Assembly: GCF_000717645.1 (NCBI RefSeq)
Contig: NZ_JNZZ01000010.1
Coordinates: 129,312 to 193,311 of the forward strand
DNA length: 64,000 nt
Reading direction: 5' to 3'
Origin: Streptomyces californicus
GTDB lineage: Bacteria > Actinomycetota > Actinomycetes > Streptomycetales > Streptomycetaceae
A program made the translations under genes and the position numbers. The notes below the pieces were generated by a model. It was not told where the DNA came from and did no database searches. It saw only the letters and a list, made by a program, of their open reading frames with translations. How positions within the stretch are numbered: position 1 is the first letter of the stretch; each line of letters opens with the position of its first letter. Below are positions 33,072-41,681 of this stretch, piece by piece.

Positions 33072-34319
33072 TCACCCCTTGAGGCGTACCGGCAGCGTGC
33101 GCACGCTGTTGCCCACGAACGACGCGTGGCGCGGCAGCTCCGGCTCCGGAACCGCGAGGTCCAGGGCCGGGAAGCGGGTGAAGAGCCGCTCCAGGGCCGT
33201 GACGCTCTCCATCCGGGCCAGCGGCGCGCCCATGCAGAAGTGCGCCCCGTGGCCCAGGGAGAGGTGGCGGGAACCGTCGGTGCGCGTGATGTCGAAGCGC
33301 GCCGCGTCCGCGCCGTGCGCCCGGGTGTCGCGGCCGGCCGCCGAGTACCCGGCGAGCACCGGGGTGCCCCGGGGGATCACCGTGCCGTCCACCGTCAGGT
33401 CCCGGGTCGGGTAGCGGAACGGGAAGTAGCTGACCGGGCTGTCCCAGCGCAGGGTCTCCTCCACCACGTCCGCCCAGCTCGCCCCGCCGGCGAGCACCAG
33501 GTCGAGCTGGTCCCGGTGGGTGCACAGGGCGCGCACGGCGTTGGTGATCAGGTTCAGCGTCGTCTCGTGCCCGGCGATGATGGTCAGCATCAGCGTGCCG
33601 ATCAGCTCGTGCGGGCTGAACCGGTCGCCGCCCTCCTCCCGGGCCGCGATCATCGCGCTGGTGAGGTCGTCCCCCGGATCGGCCGTCCGCGCGGCCGCGA
33701 CCGCGCTCAGCACCTCCACCATCTCCCGGTTGGCCGCCATCGCCTCGGCCGGCCCGATGTCCGTGGCCACGATCTGGTTCGAGAGGGCGTGCAGCCGGTC
33801 GTGATGGGACTCCTCCACGCCCAGCAGCTCGCAGATGACACCCATCGGCAGCGGCAGGGCGAAGTGGGTGCGCAGATCGACGACGCCGTCCTCACCGGCG
33901 GCCGTCTCCAGGCCGTCCAGCAGGCGGGACGTCAGCTCCTCCACGGAGGGGCGGAGCTCCTCGACCCGGCGGGCGGTGAACGCCTTGCTCATCAGCGACC
34001 GCAGCCGCCGGTGGTCGGCGCCGTCCGCGGTCGTCATCCCCTGCACCGTGGCGAACGTCTTCAGCGGCCAGCCGTCGGCGATCTCCCCGGCCTGGAGCGC
34101 CGCGAAGTGCTGGGCGTTCTTGGCGACATCGGGGTGCGCGAGGAACTCCTTGAGCGCTTCGTGGCCCAGCACCGCCATGCCCTGTACGTCACCGGGGAGG
34201 ACCACCGGGGCGACCGCCCCGCGGGCCAGCAGCCGGGCGTTGGCCGCGTGCGGACAGCCGCCGGCCGGGTCCAGGCGGTGCGGAGAAGGAGCGGCGGCGT
34301 TCGTCGGTGACGTGTTCAA
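33072..34319 (-). CDS. Cytochrome P450 (conservon-associated, ExxR intact)
   Basis: A 415-residue bacterial class I P450. The I-helix motif is AGHETT, the ExxR salt bridge is EETLRW, and the heme-thiolate loop is SLGHGAHFCMGAPLAR, with Leu in place of the usual Phe before GxG. It has the size and tail of CYP105/107/154-like soluble enzymes. It follows the ExxR-less P450 and the cvnA-B-C-D genes in the same direction, the arrangement known for Streptomyces conservons carrying CYP157/CYP154 pairs. TTG at 34319 has GGAG 5 bases upstream. The substrate is unknown. Confidence 0.93.
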   Translation of the reverse strand: MNTSPTNAAAPSPHRLDPAGGCPHAANARLLARGAVAPVVLPGDVQGMAVLGHEALKEFLAHPDVAKNAQHFAALQAGEIADGWPLKTFATVQGMTTADGADHRRLRSLMSKAFTARRVEELRPSVEELTSRLLDGLETAAGEDGVVDLRTHFALPLPMGVICELLGVEESHHDRLHALSNQIVATDIGPAEAMAANREMVEVLSAVAAARTADPGDDLTSAMIAAREEGGDRFSPHELIGTLMLTIIAGHETTLNLITNAVRALCTHRDQLDLVLAGGASWADVVEETLRWDSPVSYFPFRYPTRDLTVDGTVIPRGTPVLAGYSAAGRDTRAHGADAARFDITRTDGSRHLSLGHGAHFCMGAPLARMESVTALERLFTRFPALDLAVPEPELPRHASFVGNSVRTLPVRLKG

Positions 34320-34395
34320 CGGGACTCCAGTTCTTCGAGCGGGTCGATACGTGAGGAGGAAGGGCGGGCCGCGGCCGCGCCGCCACCCGGCGCGG

Positions 34396-35703
34396 TCACG
34401 CCGGGGCGGGTGCCCCGGGTGCCCCGGAGGGCGCGGGGCCCGAGGGGGACAGCGGCGAGGTGAAGCGCACGGGCAGGGTGCCGAGCCCTTTGCTCCACGG
34501 CGAGTTGACCCACTTCAACTCGCTCTCGGGAACCGCAAGTTCCAAGTCCGGCAGCCGGTGCCGGATCGTGTCGACCGCCGTCCGGGTGATCAGGCGGGCC
34601 GGATCCTGGGCGGGGCAGGTGTGGGGTCCCGCACCGAACGCCAGATGGGAGCGGTTGCCGACCACCGGGGCGCCGTCGGCCGGCAGGACCTCCGGATCCG
34701 CGTTGGCCGCCGCCAGGCCCAGGATCAGCATGTCGCCGGCCCGGATGTCCTGACCGCCGAACCTCATGTCGCGCGTGGCGTAGCGGGCGGGGAAGTTCTG
34801 GGTGGGCGGGAAGCGCCACAGGACGAGGTCGAGCGCGTCGTCCACGCTGAGATGGCCGCCGCTGAGGGAGGAGCGCAGAGCGGGGTCGCACAGCAGGACG
34901 CGTAGCGCGGTGGCGATCCAGTTCACCGTGGTCTGGTTGCCCGCGACGAACATGACCACGAGGTTGTGCAGCACCTCCTCGTCGGTGAGCCGCGCCGGGT
35001 GGTGCAGCAGCGAGGAGACGATGTCGTCGCCCCTCACCCGCCGCTTCCGCTCGATCAGCCCCTGCAGGATGGCTCCCATCCGGCGGCTGGCGTCGGCCGC
35101 CCCGCTGGTGGCGGACACCAGGCCGCCCACCGCGTCCACCAGCTCCCGGCCGGTCCGTTCGTCCAGCCCGAGCAGCCCGGCGATCACCCGCATCGGCAGC
35201 ATGCGCGCGTAACCCGCGACGAGATCGGCCTCGCCCCGCGCGGCGAACCCGGCGATCAGGTCCTCGGCGGTGGACCGGACCCCGCGGCGCAGCTCGTGCC
35301 CGTTGATCCCGGCCAGCGCATCGGAGACGGCGGCGCGCATCCTGCGGTGCTGCTGCCCGTCCGCGAAGAGCAGCGCGGGCCGCCATCCGACCATCGGCAG
35401 GATCGGCGCGTCGGCCGGCACCCGGCCCTCGCGCAGCCGGCTCCACCGGCGCGGGTCGTGCGAGAAGTCCTGTTCCTCGCGGGTCAGCCGCAGCAGTTCG
35501 CGGTGGCCCAGGACCAGCCAGGCGTCGATGCCGGGAGCGACGGACACCGGCGCCACCGGGCCGTGGGCGCCGCGCAGCGCCTCGTACAGCGCGGGCATCG
35601 CGTCGCCGTCGAGGCCGGGCCCGTACAGTCGGGCCGTCGTGGCGGGCGTGCCGCTCACGGGGCAGCCGGCGGCCTGTCCGGCCGTGGGGTGCGGCGTGCT
35701 CAT
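34396..35703 (-). CDS. Cytochrome P450 lacking the ExxR motif (CYP157-like)
   Basis: A 435-residue P450 with a normal heme-binding loop, LAFGAGPHTCPAQDPAR. The K-helix Glu-x-x-Arg, otherwise nearly universal, is missing: the aligned segment reads LDLVLWRFPP. CYP157 enzymes of Streptomyces are known to carry altered K-helix sequences (such as EQSLW), which supports this assignment. The I-helix also departs from AGxET/S (VAGNQTTVN). The ATG overlaps the stop of the preceding GTPase-like gene (ATGA), placing it firmly in the conservon operon. A pro-rich tail ends the protein. Confidence 0.93.
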   Translation of the reverse strand: MSTPHPTAGQAAGCPVSGTPATTARLYGPGLDGDAMPALYEALRGAHGPVAPVSVAPGIDAWLVLGHRELLRLTREEQDFSHDPRRWSRLREGRVPADAPILPMVGWRPALLFADGQQHRRMRAAVSDALAGINGHELRRGVRSTAEDLIAGFAARGEADLVAGYARMLPMRVIAGLLGLDERTGRELVDAVGGLVSATSGAADASRRMGAILQGLIERKRRVRGDDIVSSLLHHPARLTDEEVLHNLVVMFVAGNQTTVNWIATALRVLLCDPALRSSLSGGHLSVDDALDLVLWRFPPTQNFPARYATRDMRFGGQDIRAGDMLILGLAAANADPEVLPADGAPVVGNRSHLAFGAGPHTCPAQDPARLITRTAVDTIRHRLPDLELAVPESELKWVNSPWSKGLGTLPVRFTSPLSPSGPAPSGAPGAPAPA

Positions 35704-36326
35704 GAGGACTCCGTGGCGACGTGGATGAGATGACGGACCAGGGCGATCAGCGCGCGGATCGACGAGGTCCGGTCCCGTGCGTCGCAGGTCACCAGCTCGG
35801 TGTCGGGCAGCAGGTCGAGGGCGGCACGGATGTCGTCGGCGTCGTACCGGGGGCCGGACGGGAAGACGTTGACGGCGACCGCGAACGGGAGGTCCAGGTC
35901 CTCCAGGTTGTCCAGGGCGTCGAAAGAGGCCGCCAGGTCCCGGGTGTCCACCAGCGCGAGCGCGCCGAGCGCCCCCTTGGCCAGATCCCGCCAGGCCGGC
36001 AGGAACCGCTGCTGGCCCGGCGTGCCGAACAGGTACAGGACGAGATCGCCGTCGATCGTCAGCCGGCCGAAGTCCAGGGCGACGGTGGTGGTCCTCTTGC
36101 CGCTGTCCACGTCGGGATCGACCCGGACGCCCGCCCGGGTCATCGACGCCTCGGTGGAGAGCGGTTCGATCTCCGACACCGTGCCGATCAGCGTCGTCTT
36201 GCCCACCCCCAGCGGGCCGACGACCAGGATCTTCGCGGCGCCCGCCACGTTCGAGTCGAGGTACTTCCCGCCGGCCGGCGGCGGATGCGCCCCGGCGAGG
36301 GTTTCAGAGGGAGCTTTCGAGACCAT
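35700..36326 (-). CDS. cvnD: Conservon GTP/ATP-binding protein CvnD
   Basis: A 208-residue small G-protein-like ATP/GTP-binding protein. The Walker A loop is GPLGVGKTT, the switch-II-like segment is LFGTPGQQRFL and NVF-type base-recognition is reduced, as in other CvnD proteins. Conservons are four-gene sets (sensor kinase, roadblock protein, DUF742, GTPase) proposed to work as a membrane-associated G-protein-like complex. Its 5' end overlaps the DUF742 gene by 23 bases and its stop overlaps the P450 start. Confidence 0.95.
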   Translation of the reverse strand: MVSKAPSETLAGAHPPPAGGKYLDSNVAGAAKILVVGPLGVGKTTLIGTVSEIEPLSTEASMTRAGVRVDPDVDSGKRTTTVALDFGRLTIDGDLVLYLFGTPGQQRFLPAWRDLAKGALGALALVDTRDLAASFDALDNLEDLDLPFAVAVNVFPSGPRYDADDIRAALDLLPDTELVTCDARDRTSSIRALIALVRHLIHVATESS

Positions 36327-36666
36327 GGAGGACCTTTCTGAGCATGGTCACATCGGCGCGTTCGGCCGGCGGAATGGGCGGCCGGGTCACGATCAGCCCC
36401 CAGCGGAGGAGGTCGGAGAGCAGCACCTGGACGACGGACGGGGGCTGGCCCAGATGGGCGGCCACCTCCGCGACCGAGATGAGTCCCTCGCACTGCTTCA
36501 GAATCGCGAGGTGCTCCGGCTGGAGGGCGGCGGGGAACGCCGCGTCCGCCGTCATCACGAGGGACTCCCAGGACAGCGGCTCGCCCTCGGACTCCGTGCG
36601 CCCGCGGGTGATGACGTACGGGCGGATCGCCGAGGCTCTCGGCGCCTCAGGCCGCTCCGCCGTCAC
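36304..36666 (-). CDS. cvnC: Conservon DUF742 protein CvnC
   Basis: A 120-residue DUF742 protein, a winged-helix-like domain. Recognisable features are IRPYVITRGRTE at the N-terminus, the central helical part HLAILKQCEGLISVAEVAAH and the C-terminal VQVLLSDLLRWGLI followed by LLRKVLHGLESSL-type sequence. GTG at 36666 overlaps the stop of cvnB (GTGA). It is thought to join the roadblock and GTPase partners of the same conservon. Confidence 0.95.
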   Translation of the reverse strand: MTAERPEAPRASAIRPYVITRGRTESEGEPLSWESLVMTADAAFPAALQPEHLAILKQCEGLISVAEVAAHLGQPPSVVQVLLSDLLRWGLIVTRPPIPPAERADVTMLRKVLHGLESSL

Positions 36667-37106
36667 GTCGCGGGGGCCTCGTCCCGGGGCAGGCTGCTCA
36701 GGTGTGCGCCGATCTTCGCCACCAGCAACTGCATCTGCTGGGCCACCAGGCCCACGTCCGCCTCCAGATCGGTGGCGACCCCCAGGTGCGCGCCCACCCC
36801 GGCGTGGGTGAAGAGCACGAACCCCTGGTCGGTCTCCATCATCAACTGGCGTGTCGTGGCTCCCCGTCCGAACAGCAGCGCGCCGGTGGACCGGCCCGTC
36901 ATGGTCATCGCCGCACAGGCCGCCGAGAGCGATTCCGCCTCCGCGACGCTCAGGCGGGCCACCGGGCCCGAGAGGTTCTCGGCGGAGTCGTGCCCCAGGC
37001 GCAGCCCGTCCTCGGACACCACCACGGCGTGCCGGACTCCCGGGATCTCGGTGAGGGGACGGAGCATCCACCCCAGGTCGGGGAGTCGAGTGATGGTTCC
37101 GGTCAC
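36663..37106 (-). CDS. cvnB: Conservon roadblock/LC7 protein CvnB
   Basis: A 147-residue roadblock/LC7-domain protein. The opening LGWMLRPLTEIPGVRHAVVV followed by SEDGLRL and the later MMETDQGFVLFTHAG form the alpha/beta roadblock core, which usually regulates small GTPases; the GTPase partner is CvnD, two genes downstream. GTG at 37106 overlaps the cvnA stop (GTGA), indicating coupled translation. Confidence 0.95.
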   Translation of the reverse strand: MTGTITRLPDLGWMLRPLTEIPGVRHAVVVSEDGLRLGHDSAENLSGPVARLSVAEAESLSAACAAMTMTGRSTGALLFGRGATTRQLMMETDQGFVLFTHAGVGAHLGVATDLEADVGLVAQQMQLLVAKIGAHLSSLPRDEAPAT

Positions 37107-38656
37107 GGTCGGCCTCCGTCGTGCTCGTGCGGGGTGGTGGGAAGGGGCTGTCCGCCGGGTGGGGACGGTTCGGCGTCCGCGTCGACGGCCGCCCGGCCGC
37201 GCAGCGTCCCGGATATGACGCCGGCGATCGAGGCGCGTGCGGCCTCCGGCGTCCAGGGTTCGGAGGGCGCGACGGCGGTCGGCGGGCCGGGGGCCGCATG
37301 CCGTGCGGGGGACGCGGCGCGGGGGGCGCCGCGTCGGCTGCGCCGCTGGGGCAGAGCGGCCAGGGCGGTTTCGCCGGCCGGCTCGGCGGCGTCGTCGCGC
37401 ACCGGGACCGGGGGAGCGGAGGGCTCGGCCCGCTCGGCCGCCGGCCGGCGGTGCGCGGCGGGGGCGGGCAGCGGGTCGGTCAGCAGCCGGAAGGGTACGA
37501 ACATCACCGCGCGGGTGCCGCCGTACGCCGAGGACCCGCTCAGCTCCACGGTGAAGCCCAGCTCCCGGCTCCAGCGTCCGACGCAGGTCAGGCCGAGCCG
37601 GGGCACCGCGCCCAGCCGGGTCAGGTCCAGGTCGTCGCGGAGCCGGCCGAGGGCCTGGTCCAGGACGTCCGGCGGCATCCCGAGCCCGGCGTCGTCGATC
37701 TCGACGACCGCGCCGGCGCCCACCTCCCGCACGCTGACGACCACGGGGGAGCTGGAGGGGGAGAACACCGTGGCGTTCTCCAGCAGTTCGGCGATGGAGT
37801 GCATCAGGCCCTCCGCGGCCGGGGCCACCGCGTACAGGTTCTGGCCGCCGTGCACCTCGATCCGCCCGAACTCCACGATCCGGGACTGGGCGCCCCGTAC
37901 GCAGTCGTAGAGCGAGACCGGCCGGGGCTCCCGGCGGGTGGGCCAGATTCCGCACATCACCAGGAGGGTCTGCGCCTTGCGGGTCATCTGCGACGCGGCG
38001 TGGTCGGCCTTCATCACGTTCGCCATCAGGAGAGGGTCCTCGATGGCGCGTTCGACCTCGTCCAGGACCTGCTGCTGCACGGTCGCCATCACGTGCATGG
38101 TGCGGGCGACGGATTCGAAGGCGGTCTGCACCGAGTCGCGCAGGGCGCGCTCGCGGTGCAGGGCCGCGTCCGAGCCGAGTGTGACGACGACCGAGTCCAG
38201 CGCCCGCGCGAACTCCGCGCCCGTCCTCTCCGGCGGTGCCAACGGCCCCGGCACGCCGTCGAGCCGCCGTCCGGTGTGGAGCCGCTCGACGATGGCCGGA
38301 ACGCGTACCGCGGCCAGGTGCGCCACCTCGGCGCCCCGCGCGTCGGCCACGCCGGCCTCCTGCGTACGGTGCGCGCGTTCGGCGGACAGCCGCCTGGCGA
38401 GAACCAGAATTCCGGCGGTCATCAGGACGACGGCCGCGGCACAGGCTCCAGCGAGGACGTGGCGCCAGGCCGCGTCGGCGGCGGCGGCGCCCCACCCCGC
38501 GCCGGCGGCGGCCGACAGGGCGGCCGTCCATCCGATGACCGTGGCGCCCGCACCCGCGCCGCGCCGGGACTCCCTCGACGGTCGGCTCACCGGTGCTGCC
38601 TCGACCTGACGTATTTGCGGAGACCGGTGCCAGCCACGAGAAGCGAAACCTTTCAC
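37103..38656 (-). CDS. cvnA: Conservon sensor histidine kinase-like protein CvnA
   Basis: A 517-residue protein with two N-terminal transmembrane helices (about 40-60 and 68-88), a long coiled helical stretch and a GHKL ATPase domain (AELLENATVFSPSSSP as N-box, IDDAGLGMPP as G1). The C-terminal 110 residues are Ala/Pro/Arg-rich and probably disordered. It is the sensor component and first gene of the conservon. GTG at 38656 is the first codon; the ribosome site is weak. There is no cognate response regulator, as expected for conservons. Confidence 0.94.
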   Translation of the reverse strand: MKGFASRGWHRSPQIRQVEAAPVSRPSRESRRGAGAGATVIGWTAALSAAAGAGWGAAAADAAWRHVLAGACAAAVVLMTAGILVLARRLSAERAHRTQEAGVADARGAEVAHLAAVRVPAIVERLHTGRRLDGVPGPLAPPERTGAEFARALDSVVVTLGSDAALHRERALRDSVQTAFESVARTMHVMATVQQQVLDEVERAIEDPLLMANVMKADHAASQMTRKAQTLLVMCGIWPTRREPRPVSLYDCVRGAQSRIVEFGRIEVHGGQNLYAVAPAAEGLMHSIAELLENATVFSPSSSPVVVSVREVGAGAVVEIDDAGLGMPPDVLDQALGRLRDDLDLTRLGAVPRLGLTCVGRWSRELGFTVELSGSSAYGGTRAVMFVPFRLLTDPLPAPAAHRRPAAERAEPSAPPVPVRDDAAEPAGETALAALPQRRSRRGAPRAASPARHAAPGPPTAVAPSEPWTPEAARASIAGVISGTLRGRAAVDADAEPSPPGGQPLPTTPHEHDGGRP

Positions 38657-38784
38657 GATGCATCGAACCCTCGTTCGGTCCCGAGGGCATGCAAAGCGTA
38701 GGTCAACTGGCCGGAATGATGGAGGTGTTGACCCTTTTCGGTCACGCCGGGCGGCCGGGAATGGCTCGTTGACGCCCCTGAGTC

Positions 38785-38849
38785 GTACGCCCGCGCGCTG
38801 TACGCCCGCGCGCCCTGCGCCCGCGTGGCCCGTGCCCGCGTGGCCCGTG
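38785..38849. repeat. Short tandem direct repeats between two P450/conservon units
   Basis: Two copies of GTACGCCCGCGCG (38785-38797 and 38800-38812), followed by two adjacent copies of CCCGCGTGGCCCGTG (38820-38834 and 38835-38849). They lie in the 222-bp gap after the P450 gene at 38879 and before cvnA. They look like slippage-generated GC-rich repeats without coding content. Confidence 0.8.
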
Positions 38850-38878
38850 CCCCCTCCGCCGTACGCCCGGCCCCGACG

Positions 38879-40111
38879 TCAGCCCAGCGACGGCCGCAGC
38901 CGTACCGGCAGGCTCTGGTGGCCGTTGCTGATCAGGGACGGGAGCGGCTTCAGTTCGGCCGCCGGGACGGCCAGTTCGGCGTCGGGGAAGCGGTCGAAGA
39001 ACTGCTGGAGGACCGTGGCGACCTCCAGACGGGCCAGTGGGGCGCCGAGGCAGAAGTGAACGCCGTGGCCGAAGGCCAGGTGGTCCTTGGTGGGGCGGGT
39101 GGGATCGAAGCTGTCGGCGGTCTCCCCGTGCCAGCCGGGGTGGCGGTTGGCGGCGGCGTACGAGGCGAGGATCGCCTCGCCCCGGGCGATCTTCCCGCCG
39201 CCGGGCAGGGGGATGTCCGAGACGGCGTAGCGCAGCGGCAGGTGCTTGACGGCGGGCTCGTGGCGCAGGGTCTCCTCGACGACGCCGTGCCAGTCGGCAC
39301 GGCCCGCCCGCAGATGGGCGAGGTGGGCGGGGTCGGTCAGCAGGGCGGTGATCGCCTGGTCGATCACGTTGACCGTGGTGTCGTAGCCCGCGGAGATCAT
39401 CAGGAGCAGGGTGTCGCGCAGTTCCTCGTCGGTGAGGCCGCCGCCGTCGCCCTCCTCGTCGCGGGAGGCGATGAGGAGCGAGGTCATGTCGTCGCCGGGC
39501 TCCGAGCGCTTGGAGTCGATCAGGGCGTTCAGCGCACCGTACAGGGAGGCCGTGTTGGCGGTGGCCTCCTCGACGGTCAGGGTGGTGTCGAACACGCCGT
39601 CCACCACGGCGCGGAATCCGTCGAGCCGGCCCTCGGGCACGCCCATGAGCTTGCCGATCACCGCGATCGGCAGGGGGTGGGCCAGCTCCTGGCGCAGGTC
39701 GGCCACCTCGCCGGCGGGCCGGGAGGCGAGCTCGTCCAGGAGCCTCCCGACGACCTTCTCCACCGAGGTGCGCAGCTCCTGGACGCGGCGGGCGCTGAAC
39801 GCCGGCGCCACGATGCGCCGCAGCCTGCGGTGGTCCCCGCCGTACGCGGTGAACATGTTGTTCACCGCGACCCAGAGCGCGAGCGGCCAGGTGGCCACCG
39901 TCTCGGCGAAGGCGGGCCAGTGGGCCCTGGCGTCCTTGGAGACCTGCGGGCTGGTGAGGAGCTCCTTGAGGAGGACGGGGTCCGTGACGGACCACGCGGT
40001 CACTCCGAGGACGTCCACCCGGGTCGCGGGACCGCGCTCGCGCAGGGCCCGGTACTCCGCGTGGCGGTCGGAGCCGGAGGGGTCGAGGGCGAGGATCGGC
40101 TGCTCGGGCAT
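38879..40111 (-). CDS. Cytochrome P450 (third of the region)
   Basis: A 410-residue class I P450 with all signatures: I-helix SAGYDTTVN (Tyr and Asp where AGHET is common), K-helix ExxR in EETLRHEP, and heme loop [18 protein letters not shown]. It resembles CYP107-like Streptomyces enzymes. ATG at 40111 is preferred since GGAGGA lies 7 bases upstream; ATG 40126 overlaps that site. It is separated from cvnA by a repeat-containing gap, so it may be a separate unit that reads in the same direction as the conservon. Redox partners are not encoded alongside; the FprA-like reductase is 8 kb away. Confidence 0.94.
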   Translation of the reverse strand: MPEQPILALDPSGSDRHAEYRALRERGPATRVDVLGVTAWSVTDPVLLKELLTSPQVSKDARAHWPAFAETVATWPLALWVAVNNMFTAYGGDHRRLRRIVAPAFSARRVQELRTSVEKVVGRLLDELASRPAGEVADLRQELAHPLPIAVIGKLMGVPEGRLDGFRAVVDGVFDTTLTVEEATANTASLYGALNALIDSKRSEPGDDMTSLLIASRDEEGDGGGLTDEELRDTLLLMISAGYDTTVNVIDQAITALLTDPAHLAHLRAGRADWHGVVEETLRHEPAVKHLPLRYAVSDIPLPGGGKIARGEAILASYAAANRHPGWHGETADSFDPTRPTKDHLAFGHGVHFCLGAPLARLEVATVLQQFFDRFPDAELAVPAAELKPLPSLISNGHQSLPVRLRPSLG

Positions 40112-40417
40112 GGTGGGGTCCTCCATCGGGAGAGGGTGCGGAGAAGGGGGCGAGGCTCCGGAGCGCGGTGCGTGGCGGGGCCCCGCGGTCGGCGCGGACC
40201 CGGCAGGCCGTCCCGTGCGGTCCGCCGGAGGAGGCGGAAGGCCGCCGTCCGGAGTCCGGTGCGGGCGGCCGACGGGAAGGGCATGGCCGAACCCTATGGG
40301 GAAGGGCCGACCCGCGTACGGGAAAACCGGTCTGAGGGCTGGTCAGCGGCGGTACGCCGCCCAGTTCCCGGCCGCGTTCCAGGGCGCTCGTCGGCGGGGC
40401 CTCACCCCCATGGCCCT

Positions 40418-40433
40418 ATTGGTCTGGACCTCC
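40418..40433 (+). promoter_or_regulatory. Candidate DasR-responsive element upstream of lactonase
   Basis: ATTGGTCTGGACCTCC resembles the dre consensus ACTGGTCTAGACCACT: the central GGTCT-x-GACC is kept and flanks are partly degenerate. It lies 78 bases upstream of the lactonase ATG, in the otherwise featureless 399-bp gap 40112-40510 that separates it from the divergent P450. DasR is the GntR-family regulator of GlcNAc/chitin use; a GlcNAc-kinase-type gene lies 2.4 kb downstream, though transcribed oppositely. Confidence 0.4.
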
Positions 40434-40510
40434 GTGGGCCGCCTGCTACCGTCGGCCGTGAAGATCGCGGCGACGGTGGAAACGTGGCGACGGTGAAGAG
40501 GGGTAGCGCG

Positions 40511-41575
40511 ATGGTCGGCAACAGCGCCGGGCGGGCATTCGTAGGGTCGTTCACCTCGGCGGGCGGGCTCGGCATCACCGCCGCCGCCGTGGACCGGGAC
40601 ACCGGAGCGCTGACCGTGCTCGGCTCCACGGACGCCGTGCCCGACCCCTCCTTCCTCGCGATCGGCGCCCGCGACGGCGAAACGGTTCTGTACGCCGTCG
40701 GCGAGAGCGCCCCGGGCGTCGCCGCCGCCTTCTCCGCCGACGGGGACGTCCCCGCCCTGCTGGGCTCCGTCCAGGCCGTCGGCGGCGACGGGCCCACCCA
40801 TCTGGCGCTTGCCGCGAACCACCTGGTCACGGCCAACTACACCTCCGGCAGCGTCACCGCGCTGCCCGTCCTCGACGACGGGGCGCTCGGGCCCGCCTCC
40901 GACGTCCTGCGGTACGAGGGCAGCGGCCCGGACCCCGACCGGCAGGAGGGCCCGCACGCCCACCAGGTGCTCGCCGACCCCTCCGGGGCCTGGGTGGTCG
41001 GGGTGGACCTCGGCACCGACGCGGTGCGCGTCTGCGCCCTCGACCCCGCGACCGGCTCGCTGACCCTGCACAGTGAGACCGCGCTGCGGCCCGGCACCGG
41101 GCCGCGCCACCTGGCCTTCCACCCCTCGGGCTCGCTCGCCTACGTCCTCGGCGAGCTGGAGCCCGTCCTCACCGTGTGCCGCTGGGACGCGGCGGCGGGC
41201 CGCCTCGACGTCCTCGGGGAGGCGCCGGTGCTGCCCGAGGACGTCGAGGCGGCCGACGACGCGGGGCGCACCTACCCGTCCGAGGTGGTCGTCGCGCACG
41301 ACGGACGCTTCCTGTGGACCGCCAACCGCGGCCACGACAGCATCTCCGTCCTCACCCTCGACGAGAGCGGCGAGAAGGCCGCCCTGGTGGCCACCGTCGG
41401 CTGCGGCGGGCACTGGCCGCGCGACCTCACCCTCGACCCGAGCGGCCAGTGGCTGTACGCGGCCAACGAGCGGTCCGGGAACGTCAGCTGGTTCGCCGTG
41501 GACGCCCAGACCGGCATCCCGCGGCACGCCGGCTCCATCGACGTCCCCGCGGCCTCCTGCGTCGTCCTCCTCTGA
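40511..41575 (+). CDS. Lactonase family seven-bladed beta-propeller protein
   Basis: A 354-residue protein of the 6-phosphogluconolactonase/3-carboxymuconate cyclase-like propeller family. Blade repeats are visible throughout (AFVGSFTS, THLALAANHLVTANYTSGSV, RHLAFHPSGSLAYVLGE, FLWTANRGHDSISVL, WLYAANERSGNVSWF). The conserved HAHQV and the TANRGHDS/AANERSGN pairs match. No signal peptide is present, so it is cytoplasmic. ATG at 40511 has GAGGGG 8 bases upstream. Its substrate, a sugar lactone or other, is unknown. A long bidirectional terminator follows. Confidence 0.92.
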   Translation: MVGNSAGRAFVGSFTSAGGLGITAAAVDRDTGALTVLGSTDAVPDPSFLAIGARDGETVLYAVGESAPGVAAAFSADGDVPALLGSVQAVGGDGPTHLALAANHLVTANYTSGSVTALPVLDDGALGPASDVLRYEGSGPDPDRQEGPHAHQVLADPSGAWVVGVDLGTDAVRVCALDPATGSLTLHSETALRPGTGPRHLAFHPSGSLAYVLGELEPVLTVCRWDAAAGRLDVLGEAPVLPEDVEAADDAGRTYPSEVVVAHDGRFLWTANRGHDSISVLTLDESGEKAALVATVGCGGHWPRDLTLDPSGQWLYAANERSGNVSWFAVDAQTGIPRHAGSIDVPAASCVVLL

Positions 41576-41591
41576 CGGCGGCCGCCCCGGC

Positions 41592-41649
41592 ACAGCGTGA
41601 CGGGCCCGGACCGAAGGAGATCTCCTCCGGTCCGGGCCCGTCACGCTGT
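41592..41649. terminator. Bidirectional terminator, 21-bp stem
   Basis: ACAGCGTGACGGGCCCGGACC and its perfect complement at 41629-41649 enclose a 16-nt loop that itself contains GGAGATCTCC. It lies between the convergent lactonase and chelatase genes. Confidence 0.9.
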
Positions 41650-41681
41650 CCGGCTTCCCGCGCCGCCGCGACGGCGTCCGG

